Positions 53,571-63,850 of a stretch of DNA of 64,000 nt are shown here, in pieces; positions within the stretch are counted from its first letter, which is position 1, and each line of letters opens with the position of its first letter. Under the pieces are notes generated by a model. It did not search any database and was not told the origin of the DNA. It saw only the letters and a program-made list of their open reading frames with translations. The position numbers and the translations under genes were made by a program. The DNA is from Thermotogota bacterium. GTDB taxonomy: Bacteria > Thermotogota > Thermotogae > Petrotogales > Petrotogaceae. The stretch is from the NCBI GenBank assembly GCA_029780115.1, contig JAKOZG010000004.1, positions 498,607-562,606 of the forward strand. The letters run 5' to 3'.

Positions 53571-53964
53571 ACTTTTCTAAAGTACAAAATCTAAGTTATT
53601 ATAGCAAAATAAAGAAATTTCTCAAAAAACGTTTAGAATTTAATTTGATGCAATGACGACCTATTTTAATTTTTTTGTTAGAATTTAGATGTATCAGTGT
53701 AATTTACAATTAATAATATAAATCTTTACAAATCTTTGAAAGATAAGATAAAGAATTTAAATGGTTAAAAGCACAGAGAATTGTTGATTTTTTGTTAAAA
53801 TACAGAATATAAAAGTAAAAATTTTAAATTAACAAAACTTCGGATTAAGGGGATTTTATGAAAATTGACTTTTCCATATTGATTTCTATAATAAGCATAA
53901 AGTAGGAAATCTGTAATTTAAAAAGAATTTTAAATCATGTCTTGAAAAAGGAGGTAGATGATTT

Positions 53965-54474
53965 ATGGTTAAAAGAGAGATGACTAGACGGTTTTTGGAG
54001 GAGGCTTTTTGTGGTGAGTCCAAAGCACATATGATGTACCTAATTTTTGCAGACGACGCTGAAGAAAAAGGTTTGAAAAATTTAGCTCGGATGTGGAGGG
54101 CTATTGCTCATGCAGAGTATGTTCATGCTAGAAATCATTTTAAAGCATTAGGTCATTTAGGTTCTATACAAGATAATCTACAACAGTCTATCGATGGTGA
54201 ACATTTTGAAATTCATGAAATGTATCCAGTGTATAATAATGTTGCTCGCTTTCAAAACGAGAGTGAAGCTGTGAGGAGCACACATTTTGCCCTAGAAGCA
54301 GAAAAAATTCATGAAGAATGGTATAAGAATGCTAAGGAAGCCACTAAAGAAGGAAAGGATATTGAAAAAGGAAAGATATATATTTGTAATGTTTGTGGAT
54401 ATACAGTCGAAGGCGAAGCACCAGAAAAATGTCCAATTTGTGGTGCTCCGAAAAATGAATTTATAGAATTTTAA
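53965..54474 (+). CDS. rubrerythrin
   Basis: A 169-residue peroxide-scavenging protein. The N-terminal four-helix bundle holds a di-iron site: Glu18 region (GESKAHMMYLIFA), the EYVHARNHF helix, and the EAEKIHEEWY helix. The C-terminal rubredoxin-like iron site has Cys141, Cys144, Cys156 and Cys159. It reduces hydrogen peroxide with electrons from rubredoxin in anaerobes. AAGGAGGT lies upstream of the ATG. First gene of a three-gene operon with superoxide reductase and rubredoxin. Confidence 0.96.
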   Translation: MVKREMTRRFLEEAFCGESKAHMMYLIFADDAEEKGLKNLARMWRAIAHAEYVHARNHFKALGHLGSIQDNLQQSIDGEHFEIHEMYPVYNNVARFQNESEAVRSTHFALEAEKIHEEWYKNAKEATKEGKDIEKGKIYICNVCGYTVEGEAPEKCPICGAPKNEFIEF

Positions 54475-54487
54475 AGGGGGAGTTAAA

Positions 54488-54841
54488 ATGTTAGGGGATG
54501 TTATTAAAATTCAAGATTTCAAAAATGAAAAACATGTTCCTACAATTGATTGTATGGAAAAAGTTAAAGCTAATGAAGAATTTGAGGTGGAAGTTCAGGT
54601 GGGTAAAGAGATAAAGCACCCTAACACAATTGAACATCATATTGTATGGATAGATTTGTTTGTGCATTACGATAATGATCCCAATACTGTACATATAGGA
54701 AGATTTATTTTCGGTCCGACTGTAGGAGAGCCGCATGTGAAGGCTACAATCAATCTCTCAAAAACAGGTACTTTGATTGCTCTTTCTTACTGTAACATTC
54801 ATGGATTATGGGAAAATACTAAAAGAGTTGAAGTATATTAG
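54488..54841 (+). CDS. superoxide reductase (neelaredoxin type)
   Basis: A 117-residue class II superoxide reductase with a single mononuclear iron centre. It lacks the N-terminal desulforedoxin domain. The ligands are visible: EKHVP (Glu14, His16), KHPNT, EHHIVW and the C-terminal Cys-Asn-Ile-His in SYCNIHGLW. It turns superoxide into peroxide, which the neighbouring rubrerythrin removes, with rubredoxin as electron donor. SD GGGGGAG precedes the ATG by a normal gap; 13 bp from rubrerythrin. Confidence 0.95.
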   Translation: MLGDVIKIQDFKNEKHVPTIDCMEKVKANEEFEVEVQVGKEIKHPNTIEHHIVWIDLFVHYDNDPNTVHIGRFIFGPTVGEPHVKATINLSKTGTLIALSYCNIHGLWENTKRVEVY

Positions 54842-54888
54842 TCATTGGTAAAAACATATTAAATTAAAATAAAAAGGGGAGAATAAAT

Positions 54889-55053
54889 ATGGAGAAATAT
54901 AGATGTACAATATGTGGTTATATATATGATCCTGCTTATGGAGATCCAGATTTTGGAATAAAACCAGGTATACTTTTTGAAGATTTACCAGATGATTGGA
55001 CTTGTCCCATTTGCGGTGCCTCAAAAGAGGATTTTGAACCTTTTGATGAATAA
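54889..55053 (+). CDS. rubredoxin
   Basis: A 54-residue rubredoxin, [15 protein letters not shown]..., below usual gene-length cut-offs. Iron ligands are Cys6, Cys9, Cys39 and Cys42 in CTICGY and CPICGA, and the family block DDWTCP is intact. It shuttles one electron to rubrerythrin and superoxide reductase encoded just upstream. AAGGGGAG precedes the ATG. It ends at a terminator shared with clpC. Confidence 0.97.
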   Translation: MEKYRCTICGYIYDPAYGDPDFGIKPGILFEDLPDDWTCPICGASKEDFEPFDE

Positions 55054-55058
55054 AAATA

Positions 55059-55084
55059 AAAACGGGACTTTTTAGTCCCGTTTT
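55059..55084. terminator. bidirectional terminator between rubredoxin and clpC
   Basis: An 11-bp stem AAAACGGGACT/AGTCCCGTTTT with a TTTT loop; T-rich on both exits. The clpC stop codon lies inside it. Confidence 0.92.
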
Positions 55085-57537
55085 GTAAGTATATCTCCTG
55101 CTGCTTTTCTAATCTCTAAGGTTACTCCGTCTTTTGAATCTACAATTACTAAATCACCTTCAGATATTTCGTCCTCAATGATCATATTTGCAAGAGGAGT
55201 TTCTATCTTCCTTTCGATTACCCTTCTTAAAGGTCTTGCACCATATACGGGATCAAAACCTTCCTTTGCTAAAACATCTTTTGCAGCTTCGGTTATTTGA
55301 ATTCGTATCTTTTTCTCCTTCAGACGGTCTTCTAATCTGTTTATCATAATATCAACTATTTCTCTAATATGTTCCATGCTTAATGGTTTGAATACTACTA
55401 TATCGTCTAATCTGTTTAAAAATTCCGCTCTAAAAACAGTTTTAACTTGTGACATAACTTCTTCTTTAATAGCTTCGTAACTTTCTTCTAAGTTTTCTTC
55501 TTCAATGAATCCAACGCTTCTTTTTGTTTTACTAATTTTATCTGAACCGATATTTGAGGTCATTATTATAATAGTGTTACTAAAATTCACTGTTCGACCT
55601 TGTGCATCAGTTAATCTACCGTCATCCAATATTTGTAGTAAAATATTGTGGACATCTGGATGTGCTTTTTCAATTTCATCGAATAGTATTACAGAAAAAG
55701 GCTTTCTTCTAACGGCTTCTGTTAATTGTCCTCCTTCTTCATATCCTACATATCCAGGCGCAGCACCAATTAACCTTGAGACATTGAATTTTTCCATGTA
55801 TTCACTCATATCAAATCTAATTAAAGCATTTTCGCTACCAAATAAGATTTCTGCTAAGGTTTTTGCAAGCTCGGTTTTTCCAACTCCAGTTGGACCTAGG
55901 AATAGGAAAGAACCAATAGGTCTTCTTGGGTCCTTTAAACCGGCCCTTGCTTTTTTTATGTGCTGAGCAACAATTTTAACGGCCTCTTCCTGGTCAACAA
56001 GTCTTTTATGAATTTCATTTTCGAGGTTGGCAAGTTTTCTTTTTTCATCTTCAAGCATTTTGGTAACAGGGATGCCTGTCCATTCTTGGACTATAGATGC
56101 CACAGTTTCTTCATCAACTATATTGTTCATTTCACTTTTTAGATTCTTTTCCAATTTTTTAAGGTTTTCCAATTCTTTTTGGGCATCGAAATATTCTGCT
56201 TTTTTCTTAGAAGCCTCTTCGTATTTTTCTTCTAATGTTAATTTATTTATCTCTTCTTCTAATTGAGCCATTTTTCTTTCTAATTCCAAAACCTTCTCAG
56301 GTTTTCCAGAACTTCTTAATTTCACTCTTGCACATGCTTCATCTATTAAATCAATAGCCTTATCTGGTAAATATCTATCAGTTATGTATCTACTAGAGAG
56401 TTTTGCAGACGCAACCAATGCTTCGTCTAATATTTTAACTCCGTGATGTTTCTCGTAGGATTCTTTTATACCTCTTAATATCTCAATAGTATCTTCAACC
56501 GATGGCTCTTGTACATACACTGGTTGAAACCTTCTGGCCAAAGCCTTGTCTTTTTCTATATATTTTCTATATTCATCATAAGTTGTTGCTCCGATGACTT
56601 TAATTTCGCCTCTTGCTAAAGAAGGCTTTAATATATTGGCAGCATCCATAGCACTACCTTCTGCTACTCCTGCACCAATTATATTATGCAATTCATCAAT
56701 GAATAAGATTATCTCATCACTATTCTTTTTCACACTATCTATTACAGCTTTAAGTCTTTCTTCAAATTCTCCTCTATATTTTGTTCCAGCTAATAAGGAT
56801 GCCATATCTAATTGTAGTATTTTTTTATTCTTCAAGAAATCAGGTGCATTTTCATTTACTATTAATTGTGCTAGACCTTCTACAATAGCTGTTTTACCTA
56901 CTCCAGCATCTCCAACTAAAACGGGATTATTTTTTGATTTCCTTGAAAGAATTTCAATGACTCTTCTTATCTCCTTTTCTCTACCAACTACTGGGGTAAG
57001 TTTCCCCTTTTTGGCTTCTTTTGTTAAATCTACGGTATATTTTTTTAAGGGATCTGCTATTCCTTCCTCAAGTTCTTCATCCCCCGTTTCTACTAGTTCA
57101 TTCAAAGCTTCTCTGATTTTTCGTTCAGTTGTGAAAGATGACAATAGTTTAGATGCATATGAAGTTCCTTCAAGTAATATACCAAGCAATAAAGCCAATA
57201 GGGGGATTTTTTTAAGACCTAATTTATTAGATTCAGATTTTGCTATTTGAAGAGCGGTTCCTAAATTGTTTGATATATATATACCTTGTTGGCTTGCAAA
57301 AGGAAAAGAGTAATAAATGCCCATTTCTCTAGAAATGGCATCTTCTAATCTTTGTTTTAAGAGATTAACGTCTTTCCCTTCGAAAACTCTTTCTACACTT
57401 TCATCATTCAAGTTCAAAATTGAAAGTAACAAATGTTCAGGTTTTAAAATATTACCTCCACTGTACGATAGCGTATTCTGAGCTTCTTGAATGGCTTTTA
57501 AAGCTTTTTCTGTGAAATCATTTGGATTAAATCTCAT
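55072..57537 (-). CDS. clpC: ATP-dependent Clp protease ATPase subunit ClpC
   Basis: An 821-residue Hsp100 unfoldase. The N-terminal Clp_N repeats (about 1-145) are followed by AAA+ domain 1 with Walker A GDAGVGKTA. A middle region holds a UVR motif (KLTLEEKYEEASKKKAEYF), which marks ClpC rather than ClpB, whose middle coiled coil is longer. AAA+ domain 2 has GPTGVGKTE. The VGF tripeptide in KRSVGFIEE is the expected ClpP-docking loop. clpP is not in the window. The promoter is a perfect consensus without CIRCE, so it is probably not an HrcA target. Confidence 0.93.
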   Translation of the reverse strand: MRFNPNDFTEKALKAIQEAQNTLSYSGGNILKPEHLLLSILNLNDESVERVFEGKDVNLLKQRLEDAISREMGIYYSFPFASQQGIYISNNLGTALQIAKSESNKLGLKKIPLLALLLGILLEGTSYASKLLSSFTTERKIREALNELVETGDEELEEGIADPLKKYTVDLTKEAKKGKLTPVVGREKEIRRVIEILSRKSKNNPVLVGDAGVGKTAIVEGLAQLIVNENAPDFLKNKKILQLDMASLLAGTKYRGEFEERLKAVIDSVKKNSDEIILFIDELHNIIGAGVAEGSAMDAANILKPSLARGEIKVIGATTYDEYRKYIEKDKALARRFQPVYVQEPSVEDTIEILRGIKESYEKHHGVKILDEALVASAKLSSRYITDRYLPDKAIDLIDEACARVKLRSSGKPEKVLELERKMAQLEEEINKLTLEEKYEEASKKKAEYFDAQKELENLKKLEKNLKSEMNNIVDEETVASIVQEWTGIPVTKMLEDEKRKLANLENEIHKRLVDQEEAVKIVAQHIKKARAGLKDPRRPIGSFLFLGPTGVGKTELAKTLAEILFGSENALIRFDMSEYMEKFNVSRLIGAAPGYVGYEEGGQLTEAVRRKPFSVILFDEIEKAHPDVHNILLQILDDGRLTDAQGRTVNFSNTIIIMTSNIGSDKISKTKRSVGFIEEENLEESYEAIKEEVMSQVKTVFRAEFLNRLDDIVVFKPLSMEHIREIVDIMINRLEDRLKEKKIRIQITEAAKDVLAKEGFDPVYGARPLRRVIERKIETPLANMIIEDEISEGDLVIVDSKDGVTLEIRKAAGDILTKRD

Positions 57538-57614
57538 TATTGTTCACCTCCAAGTTAATAATAAATTAATAAAATGTTTTATCACTTGAAATCTTTATTT
57601 GCTAATTCATATCA

Positions 57615-57643
57615 ATTATAATATTTTTCTTCTTTTTTGTCAA
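57615..57643 (-). promoter_or_regulatory. consensus sigma-A promoter of clpC
   Basis: On the minus strand TTGACA, 17 bp, TATAAT: both hexamers perfect with optimal spacing, about 80 bp before clpC. No CIRCE or CtsR-like direct repeat is seen beside it. Confidence 0.93.
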
Positions 57644-57695
57644 GAAAATCTTTAACTTTTTTATTAAAATTGTTATGGTTTTCTGATAAATAAAG

Positions 57696-57704
57696 TGGTA
57701 TAAT
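57696..57704 (+). promoter_or_regulatory. extended -10 promoter element for the histidine kinase
   Basis: TGGTATAAT about 105 bp before the kinase start; weak -35. It stands back to back with the clpC promoter. Confidence 0.6.
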
Positions 57705-57809
57705 TTATTAGTAGTGTTGAGAAAATTTTAATAATTAATTAGAATAGATTAGAGGTTTGATACCTTTAATTCTCTCTGAATTTTTAGAAACTTAGGAGGT
57801 ATGATAAAT

Positions 57810-60596
57810 GTGATGGATAATCTTTTAAATATTATATCAAAAGAAGATCCAAGAAAACTACTAAAGTCAACTTTTGAGGAAATTTCAAATCGATTAAAAT
57901 ACAAGTTGGGGCTAGAAAATATTGTGTTTATATACGAAGTAAACAGAGAAATCTTGAGATCTTTATCTTCTACCTTATTAAATATCGATCAAATTCGAAT
58001 TCATTTGACAAATGATGATGAACTAAAAAATCAACTATCTGCAGGACAGAAGGTGTTCTATAAATTCACTTCAAAAAATTTTGATGCAAGTGATATTAGT
58101 AGCAAGGAGCTATCTCTCTATTTATACCCGATCGTCTTGAATGATAAATTGATAGGTGCTGTAGGTTTTTTTGAAGATCCTACAGACGAACAATTGTTAA
58201 AAGAAGAACTATATTATTTTTCTATATTGATAAATTTAGTTTTAGAAACTTTGAAAATTCAAGAGTTAAAGGAAAAAATATCTTTAATGGTCCAGTTAAC
58301 TAGCGTTTTAGAAGAAATAACAGAGGAAGATATATTAATTAAAAACGTTTTACATCTAATTAAAGATTCTTTACACGCAGAGTGTTTAGCTTATTGGAAA
58401 TATGAAGAAAATAAATTGGTATTGAATTATTTTTTAGGTTTAGAAGAAGATAAAGTAAAATTCAAAACTTTAAAGATTGAAGATTCTTTGGAAGGAAAAG
58501 CATTAAGAGAAAGAAGTAGTTTTATTCTGATAGGAAGAGAGAATTTTGAAAATTATCCTTTAGCTTTTGAAATAGATTTAAAATCTTCAATTCATGCCAT
58601 AGTTGAACAGAATGACGAAATTTATGGGGTGCTAAGTGCATACAACAGGGAAGAAGGTTTTGATTATAGAACTTATAAAAATTTTGATGAAACTGATTTT
58701 AGCGTGTTAAATGATTCTGCAAAAAGGTTGGCTTTTTCTTTTCACAGAATGAAGTTATACCGAAAACTTCAGGATGAAGTAAGTAAACTTACCAATTTAA
58801 AAGAAAGTCATGAAAAACTTATAGAGATGCAAAAAGAATACTTGGATAGGATGAATGCTTTAGATAAAATATCTCAAGCAGTTAGATCTGTTTACGACAA
58901 AAATATGGCTATAAAAATAATGTTGTTAGGTTTAACGTCTGGTAGAGGGTTAAAGTTCAATCGGGCTCTTTATTTAGAAAAAGATAATGTGCGTGGTCTT
59001 TTAATTCCTAAGTTATGGGTAGGTCCAGATGAAGATGAAGATGCTAATGAAATATGGAAAGAAGCGAATATACAGGCAATAAAATATGGAAGCCTGACTC
59101 AATATCTTAAAGAAGAAGGGATAAACCTTCCTAGCAATAATAAATTGACTTTAAGTATGCAAAACAAAGTTTTGGCCTATAAAGGGCATCCCATTTTAGA
59201 AAGAGTTGTTGAAAAAAAACAAGTGATTCATGTTGTTCCACAAATGTTGAAAATAAAATGGGAAGATTTAGAAGATATTTATGATATTGTGCGAACAGAT
59301 GAATTTTTGATTTTTCCGATTACGGGTATGTTAGAAACTAAAGGGGTTATCATCGTAGACAACAAAATAACAAAGAAACCTATCACTCCAATGGATATAG
59401 AAATTATAAAATTGTTCAAAGATAATGTAGGTTTAGCCATAGAAATGATCGAAAACTATCAAGAATTGAGTCAAAAAACAAAAAGACTAGAAGAACAAAA
59501 AGATTTAATGGATTACTATCGGCGCTTTAAAGATAATATTTTGCAAAATTTACCAGTGGCTATAATAGTTGTAGATCGAGGGGGTAAAATTACAGAATGG
59601 AATAAAAAAGCCGAAAATATTTTTTCGAGGCCTAGAGAAAACGTTATTGGTACTACTATAGTCGATTTAGTAGGTATTCTTGGAGATGATATAATAAATA
59701 TAATTCAAAAAGTATATCATTCTAGAAATTATCTAAAACTTCAAAATTACAAACTAAGTTTGTCAGATGATGAAAGAGTTTTTGATATACAATTTTCTCC
59801 TTTACGAAATGAAGATTTAGGTGTAATTGAAGGAATTATTATTGTCTTTGATGATGTTACAGAATTGTATAATTTACAAAAAGAGATGGAAAAAAGGGAA
59901 AAACTAGCTGCAATGGGTGAAATGGCGGCAAAAATTGCTCATGAAATTAGGAACCCGCTTACTGTTATAGGGGGATATTTAAATAGGCTTAATAAAAAGG
60001 CTGGAGATAACGAATACGTTCAAAAATATACCAAAATAATATTGGAAGAATTATATCGTTTAGAAAATATTGTCAACGATATACTTGAGTATACTCGGGG
60101 AGTAAAATTAATGCAAGTTGAAGAATTTGATTTAATAGAGGTAATAAGAGAAGTTTTGCTGATGTACGAAGATTTCATAAAACAGAAGAACATTATGTTG
60201 AACGTTGAATGGTTAAATGAAAAGTTGTTTGTGAGAGCAGATCGAGATAAAATTAAACAAGTTCTTATAAACCTAATAAAAAATTCTATAGAAGTTGTTG
60301 ATGAGAACGGTAAAATCGACATAAAAGTCGGGATAGATGGAGATAGGGCTTTTTTTGAAATAACAAACAACGGTGCTCCGATTTCTGATGATGTAAGAGA
60401 TAAATTATTTACGCCTTTTTTTACGACAAAAAGTAAAGGAACAGGATTGGGATTAGCCATATGTAAAAAGATTATTGAAGAAGAACACAAAGGTAAAATT
60501 TATTTAGTGAAATCAGATGAAACTGGTACATCTTTCAGATTTGAGATACCTTTAACTCATAATACTAGCAACAACAGTAATAACAATGATAAATAG
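57810..60596 (+). CDS. GAF/PAS sensor histidine kinase (soluble)
   Basis: A roughly 928-residue kinase without membrane segments, so it probably senses a cytoplasmic signal. The N-terminal 550 residues hold GAF-like domains (LEDSLEGKALRERSSFILIG-type pattern near 230; a second near 370-550). A PAS domain covers about 570-690 (LPVAIIVVDRGGKITEWNKKAE). The HisKA box AAKIAHEIRNPLTVI carries His711. The ATPase domain has the N-box NLIKNS and GTGLGLAI. GTG 57810 has AGGAGG ten bases upstream; an ATG at 57801 is too close to it. A receiver-only protein follows and is the likely partner. Confidence 0.88.
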   Translation: MMDNLLNIISKEDPRKLLKSTFEEISNRLKYKLGLENIVFIYEVNREILRSLSSTLLNIDQIRIHLTNDDELKNQLSAGQKVFYKFTSKNFDASDISSKELSLYLYPIVLNDKLIGAVGFFEDPTDEQLLKEELYYFSILINLVLETLKIQELKEKISLMVQLTSVLEEITEEDILIKNVLHLIKDSLHAECLAYWKYEENKLVLNYFLGLEEDKVKFKTLKIEDSLEGKALRERSSFILIGRENFENYPLAFEIDLKSSIHAIVEQNDEIYGVLSAYNREEGFDYRTYKNFDETDFSVLNDSAKRLAFSFHRMKLYRKLQDEVSKLTNLKESHEKLIEMQKEYLDRMNALDKISQAVRSVYDKNMAIKIMLLGLTSGRGLKFNRALYLEKDNVRGLLIPKLWVGPDEDEDANEIWKEANIQAIKYGSLTQYLKEEGINLPSNNKLTLSMQNKVLAYKGHPILERVVEKKQVIHVVPQMLKIKWEDLEDIYDIVRTDEFLIFPITGMLETKGVIIVDNKITKKPITPMDIEIIKLFKDNVGLAIEMIENYQELSQKTKRLEEQKDLMDYYRRFKDNILQNLPVAIIVVDRGGKITEWNKKAENIFSRPRENVIGTTIVDLVGILGDDIINIIQKVYHSRNYLKLQNYKLSLSDDERVFDIQFSPLRNEDLGVIEGIIIVFDDVTELYNLQKEMEKREKLAAMGEMAAKIAHEIRNPLTVIGGYLNRLNKKAGDNEYVQKYTKIILEELYRLENIVNDILEYTRGVKLMQVEEFDLIEVIREVLLMYEDFIKQKNIMLNVEWLNEKLFVRADRDKIKQVLINLIKNSIEVVDENGKIDIKVGIDGDRAFFEITNNGAPISDDVRDKLFTPFFTTKSKGTGLGLAICKKIIEEEHKGKIYLVKSDETGTSFRFEIPLTHNTSNNSNNNDK

Positions 60597-60679
60597 GATC
60601 AAAAGTTAAATATTTTGATGTGTTTTCATGTTTCATGGATGAATTTATTGCCAAGAAAGAAAAAAGTGGAGGGATTAAG

Positions 60680-61039
60680 TTGCCAAAGATATTAATTGTT
60701 GATGATGAAGAAAATATAAGGACTTTAATAAAAGAGGAATTGGAGGATGCAGGTTTTGAAGTTTATTGTGCTCCAAACGCTAAGAAGGCTTTGGAAATTT
60801 TAGAGGAGAACGAAGATATAGAGATTATTTGTACGGATATTGAAATGCATGATGTAAATGGTTTAGAGTTAGCAGCAGAAATAAGAAAGAAATATTCAAA
60901 CAAAAAAATAATATTTCTTACGGCATATTCGCATTACAAGAGCGAAATGGCATCTTGGGCTGCCGATGCATATGTAGTTAAATCGATGGATTTAACGGAA
61001 TTAATAGACACAATAAATAATCTAATAAAAATCAAATAA
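60680..61039 (+). CDS. single-domain response regulator (CheY-like)
   Basis: A 119-residue receiver domain with no output domain. Acidic pocket residues are in [10 protein letters not shown], the phosphoacceptor Asp is in [13 protein letters not shown], the Thr is in IIFLTAYS, and the conserved Lys is in AYVVKSMD. It probably takes phosphate from the kinase encoded just upstream and passes it on, or acts by protein contact. TTG 60680 follows GTGGAGGG; the frame is open further upstream without a ribosome site. The ileS start is 20 bp downstream. Confidence 0.9.
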   Translation: MPKILIVDDEENIRTLIKEELEDAGFEVYCAPNAKKALEILEENEDIEIICTDIEMHDVNGLELAAEIRKKYSNKKIIFLTAYSHYKSEMASWAADAYVVKSMDLTELIDTINNLIKIK

Positions 61040-61059
61040 ATAATGTGGAGGTGCACATT

Positions 61060-63819
61060 TTGAACTATAAGGACACAATAAATCTTCCTAAAACTGATTT
61101 TAAAATGAAAGCAAATTTAAGTTCCTTAGAACCATCTATTTTGGAAAAATGGAGAGATATCAACATTGCTAACTATCTTATGGAAAAAAGAAGAGATGCT
61201 GAAAAATTTATATTGCATGATGGACCGCCTTATGCAAATGGAGATATTCATATAGGTACAGCACTTAACAAAGTATTAAAAGATATTGTAATAAAGTATA
61301 AGACTCTTCAGGGGTATAATTCTCCGTATGTTCCCGGATGGGATACTCACGGTCTTCCAATAGAACATAGTGTCATAACAGAGCTAGGCGAAAAAGCTGA
61401 GCAGTTTGATAAACTCGAAATAAGAAAAATATGCGAACAATTTGCAATGAAATATGTTGATATTCAAAGAGACAGTTTTAAAAGACTTGGGGTTATTGGT
61501 TTTTGGGATAATCCATACTTGACTTTGAAACCTGAATATGAAGCTAAAGTTTTAGAAGTTCTTAAAAGTTTAGTAGAAACTGAAAATGTATATAGAGGCA
61601 AAAAACCTATATATTGGTGTACAGAGTGTGAAACTGCTCTAGCAGAAGCAGAAGTAGAGTACCATGACCAAAAATCTGATTCTATATATGTAAAATTTCC
61701 TATGAAGAATGAGAAGGATACATATATAGTAATATGGACGACCACACCTTGGACTTTACCAGCAAATGTAGCTATTGCTTTACATCCAGATTATGAATAC
61801 GCAAAAATTATGGTTGATGGAGAATATTGGATATTAGCTAAAGAATTAATCACTAAAACTTTAGAACAAATAAAAATTGACCAATATAAAATAATAGAAA
61901 CGTTTAAGGGGGAAAAACTAGAAGGAGAAAAAGCTGTTCATCCATTTATGAATAGAGACAGTTTAATTGTACTTGCCGAATATGTGACTTTGGATGAAGG
62001 TACAGGTTGTGTGCATACAGCGCCAGGCCATGGAGTTGATGACTATAAAACAGGCTTAAAATACGATCTTCCAATAATCTCACCAGTAAATGATAAAGGG
62101 TATTTTACAGAAGAAGCCGGTAAATATGCAGGCTCGAAGATTTGGAAAGCAAATGAGGTCATAATAAATGACCTAAAAAAATCTAATTTTTTGTTATCTT
62201 CTGATAAGATGGTTCATTCTTATCCGCATTGTTGGAGATGTAAAAATCCCATAATTTTTAGAGCTACAGAACAGTGGTTTATCGATTTGGAAAAAAATAA
62301 TTATAGAGAAAAAGTTTTAGAACAAATTAAACAGGTTAATTGGATTCCAAAATGGGGTGAAAATCGTATAACTTCCATGGTTAAGGAAAGACCTGATTGG
62401 GTAATTTCAAGACAAAGAGCCTGGGGGGTTCCAATTCCAGCGGTAAAGTGCAAGAAATGTGGTGATTTAATATTAAATGTTCAAATATTAGATAATGTTA
62501 TAGAAATAATCAAAGACCTGGGAAGTAATGCATGGTTCGAAAAGGATGTTAAAGATTTATTGCCAAAAGATTTCTTTTGCCCTAAATGTGGTGGCTCTGA
62601 TTTTACAAAACAAGAAGACATATTAGATGTATGGATAGATTCTGGTGCATCTTTTGAAGCCGTAGTTAACACAAGAGAAGAATTAAAAAGATTCCCTGCT
62701 GATTTATATCTTGAAGGTAGCGATCAACATCGAGGATGGTTTCAAAGTTCAATTTTTTTGTCGGTAGCCAAACATGGGAAAGCACCTTATAAAACAGTTT
62801 TAACTCATGGATTTATTAAAGATGAAGAGGGGCGTAAAATGTCTAAATCTCTTGGAAACGTTATAAATCCGAAAGATGTGATAGATCAATATGGTGCTGA
62901 TATATTGAGATTGTGGGTGGCGTCCTCAGACTATACAATGGATATTAAAATTTCTAATAACATACTACAGCAACAAGTAGAAATATATAGAAAGTTAAGA
63001 AACACCCTAAGATTTTTGTTAGGTAACATCTTTGATTTCGATCCTGAAAAAGATTTTGTTGAGTATGAAGAAATGCACGAAATTGATAAATGGGCAATGT
63101 TGAAATTGCATAAACTGATTGAAGAAGTAACAAATGCCTATGAAAATTATGAATTTTATAAAGTTCATTATTTAATAAATAATTTTTGCACTATTGATAT
63201 GAGTGCAATATATTTAGATATAATTAAAGATCGTATTTATGTAGAAGGTAAAAAATCTAAATTAAGAAGATCTGCTCAAACTGTACTTTATGAAGCTTTA
63301 GTTGCCCTAACAAAAATGATGGCACCAATTATATCGTTCACTGCTGAGGAGGTTTATGATCATCTTCCAACTAGCATAAAAAAATATGAAACAATTTTTG
63401 CAGAGCGATGGCCTAAATACAATGAAAAATACATAAATTCTAACTTAGAAGAAAAATGGGAAGCCGTCCTTTCTCTCAGAGAAGATGTGCTGAAGGCTTT
63501 AGAAGAAAAACGAAAGGAGAAAGTAATAGGAAATTCGCTAGATGCAAAAGTGATTTTAGAAGTTCAAAATGAAAAGTTAAAACAGTTTTTAAAGGATTTT
63601 GATGAAAACTTTTTAGCTGATTTTTTTATAGTTTCACAATGTGAGTTTGGAGATGTGGAAAATGGTTTTGAAGGAAAAAACGCCAAAATAAAAATAATGA
63701 AAGCCGAGGGAGAGAAATGTGAAAGATGTTGGAAGATACATCCCCAAACTGGAAAAGATGAAAGATACCCTGAGGTATGCCCAAGATGTGCGGAAGTTTT
63801 AAAATCTGAAGAATTTTAA
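61060..63819 (+). CDS. ileS: isoleucyl-tRNA synthetase
   Basis: A 919-residue class I synthetase. The HIGH motif is in [16 protein letters not shown] near 53-68 and KMSKSLG near 593. The CP1 editing domain lies between ([13 protein letters not shown]). A C-terminal zinc site reads [12 protein letters not shown]...CPRCAEVL. This bacterial (ileS1) form is the mupirocin-sensitive type by family. TTG 61060 was chosen because GTGGAGG is eight bases upstream and the product then starts [17 protein letters not shown] at 61045 overlaps that site. No T-box is present. Confidence 0.96.
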   Translation: MNYKDTINLPKTDFKMKANLSSLEPSILEKWRDINIANYLMEKRRDAEKFILHDGPPYANGDIHIGTALNKVLKDIVIKYKTLQGYNSPYVPGWDTHGLPIEHSVITELGEKAEQFDKLEIRKICEQFAMKYVDIQRDSFKRLGVIGFWDNPYLTLKPEYEAKVLEVLKSLVETENVYRGKKPIYWCTECETALAEAEVEYHDQKSDSIYVKFPMKNEKDTYIVIWTTTPWTLPANVAIALHPDYEYAKIMVDGEYWILAKELITKTLEQIKIDQYKIIETFKGEKLEGEKAVHPFMNRDSLIVLAEYVTLDEGTGCVHTAPGHGVDDYKTGLKYDLPIISPVNDKGYFTEEAGKYAGSKIWKANEVIINDLKKSNFLLSSDKMVHSYPHCWRCKNPIIFRATEQWFIDLEKNNYREKVLEQIKQVNWIPKWGENRITSMVKERPDWVISRQRAWGVPIPAVKCKKCGDLILNVQILDNVIEIIKDLGSNAWFEKDVKDLLPKDFFCPKCGGSDFTKQEDILDVWIDSGASFEAVVNTREELKRFPADLYLEGSDQHRGWFQSSIFLSVAKHGKAPYKTVLTHGFIKDEEGRKMSKSLGNVINPKDVIDQYGADILRLWVASSDYTMDIKISNNILQQQVEIYRKLRNTLRFLLGNIFDFDPEKDFVEYEEMHEIDKWAMLKLHKLIEEVTNAYENYEFYKVHYLINNFCTIDMSAIYLDIIKDRIYVEGKKSKLRRSAQTVLYEALVALTKMMAPIISFTAEEVYDHLPTSIKKYETIFAERWPKYNEKYINSNLEEKWEAVLSLREDVLKALEEKRKEKVIGNSLDAKVILEVQNEKLKQFLKDFDENFLADFFIVSQCEFGDVENGFEGKNAKIKIMKAEGEKCERCWKIHPQTGKDERYPEVCPRCAEVLKSEEF

Positions 63820-63850
63820 GAATTTTATTGGTTTAAAGTGGGGGTGATGT

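Larger units (their letters stand above)
53066..53964. other. 900-bp gene-free region upstream of the oxygen-defence operon
   Basis: The longest non-coding stretch of the window; no supportable gene on either strand. It holds a leader element (53099-53158, minus), a GC-rich pocket (about 53224-53258), a minus-strand TATAAT near 53290, an extended -10 on the plus strand (53395), the palindrome AACCCGGGTT (53483-53492) and competing hairpins (53521-53570). RNase P, tmRNA and SRP RNA hallmarks were looked for and not seen. Confidence 0.5.

Noticed and set aside
55505-57250. Open frames of 150-218 codons antisense to clpC, and similar frames opposite lexA/gyrA, dapH and others
   Set aside because: They lie fully inside well-conserved genes on the other strand, lack ribosome sites and have low-complexity composition; they are shadows.
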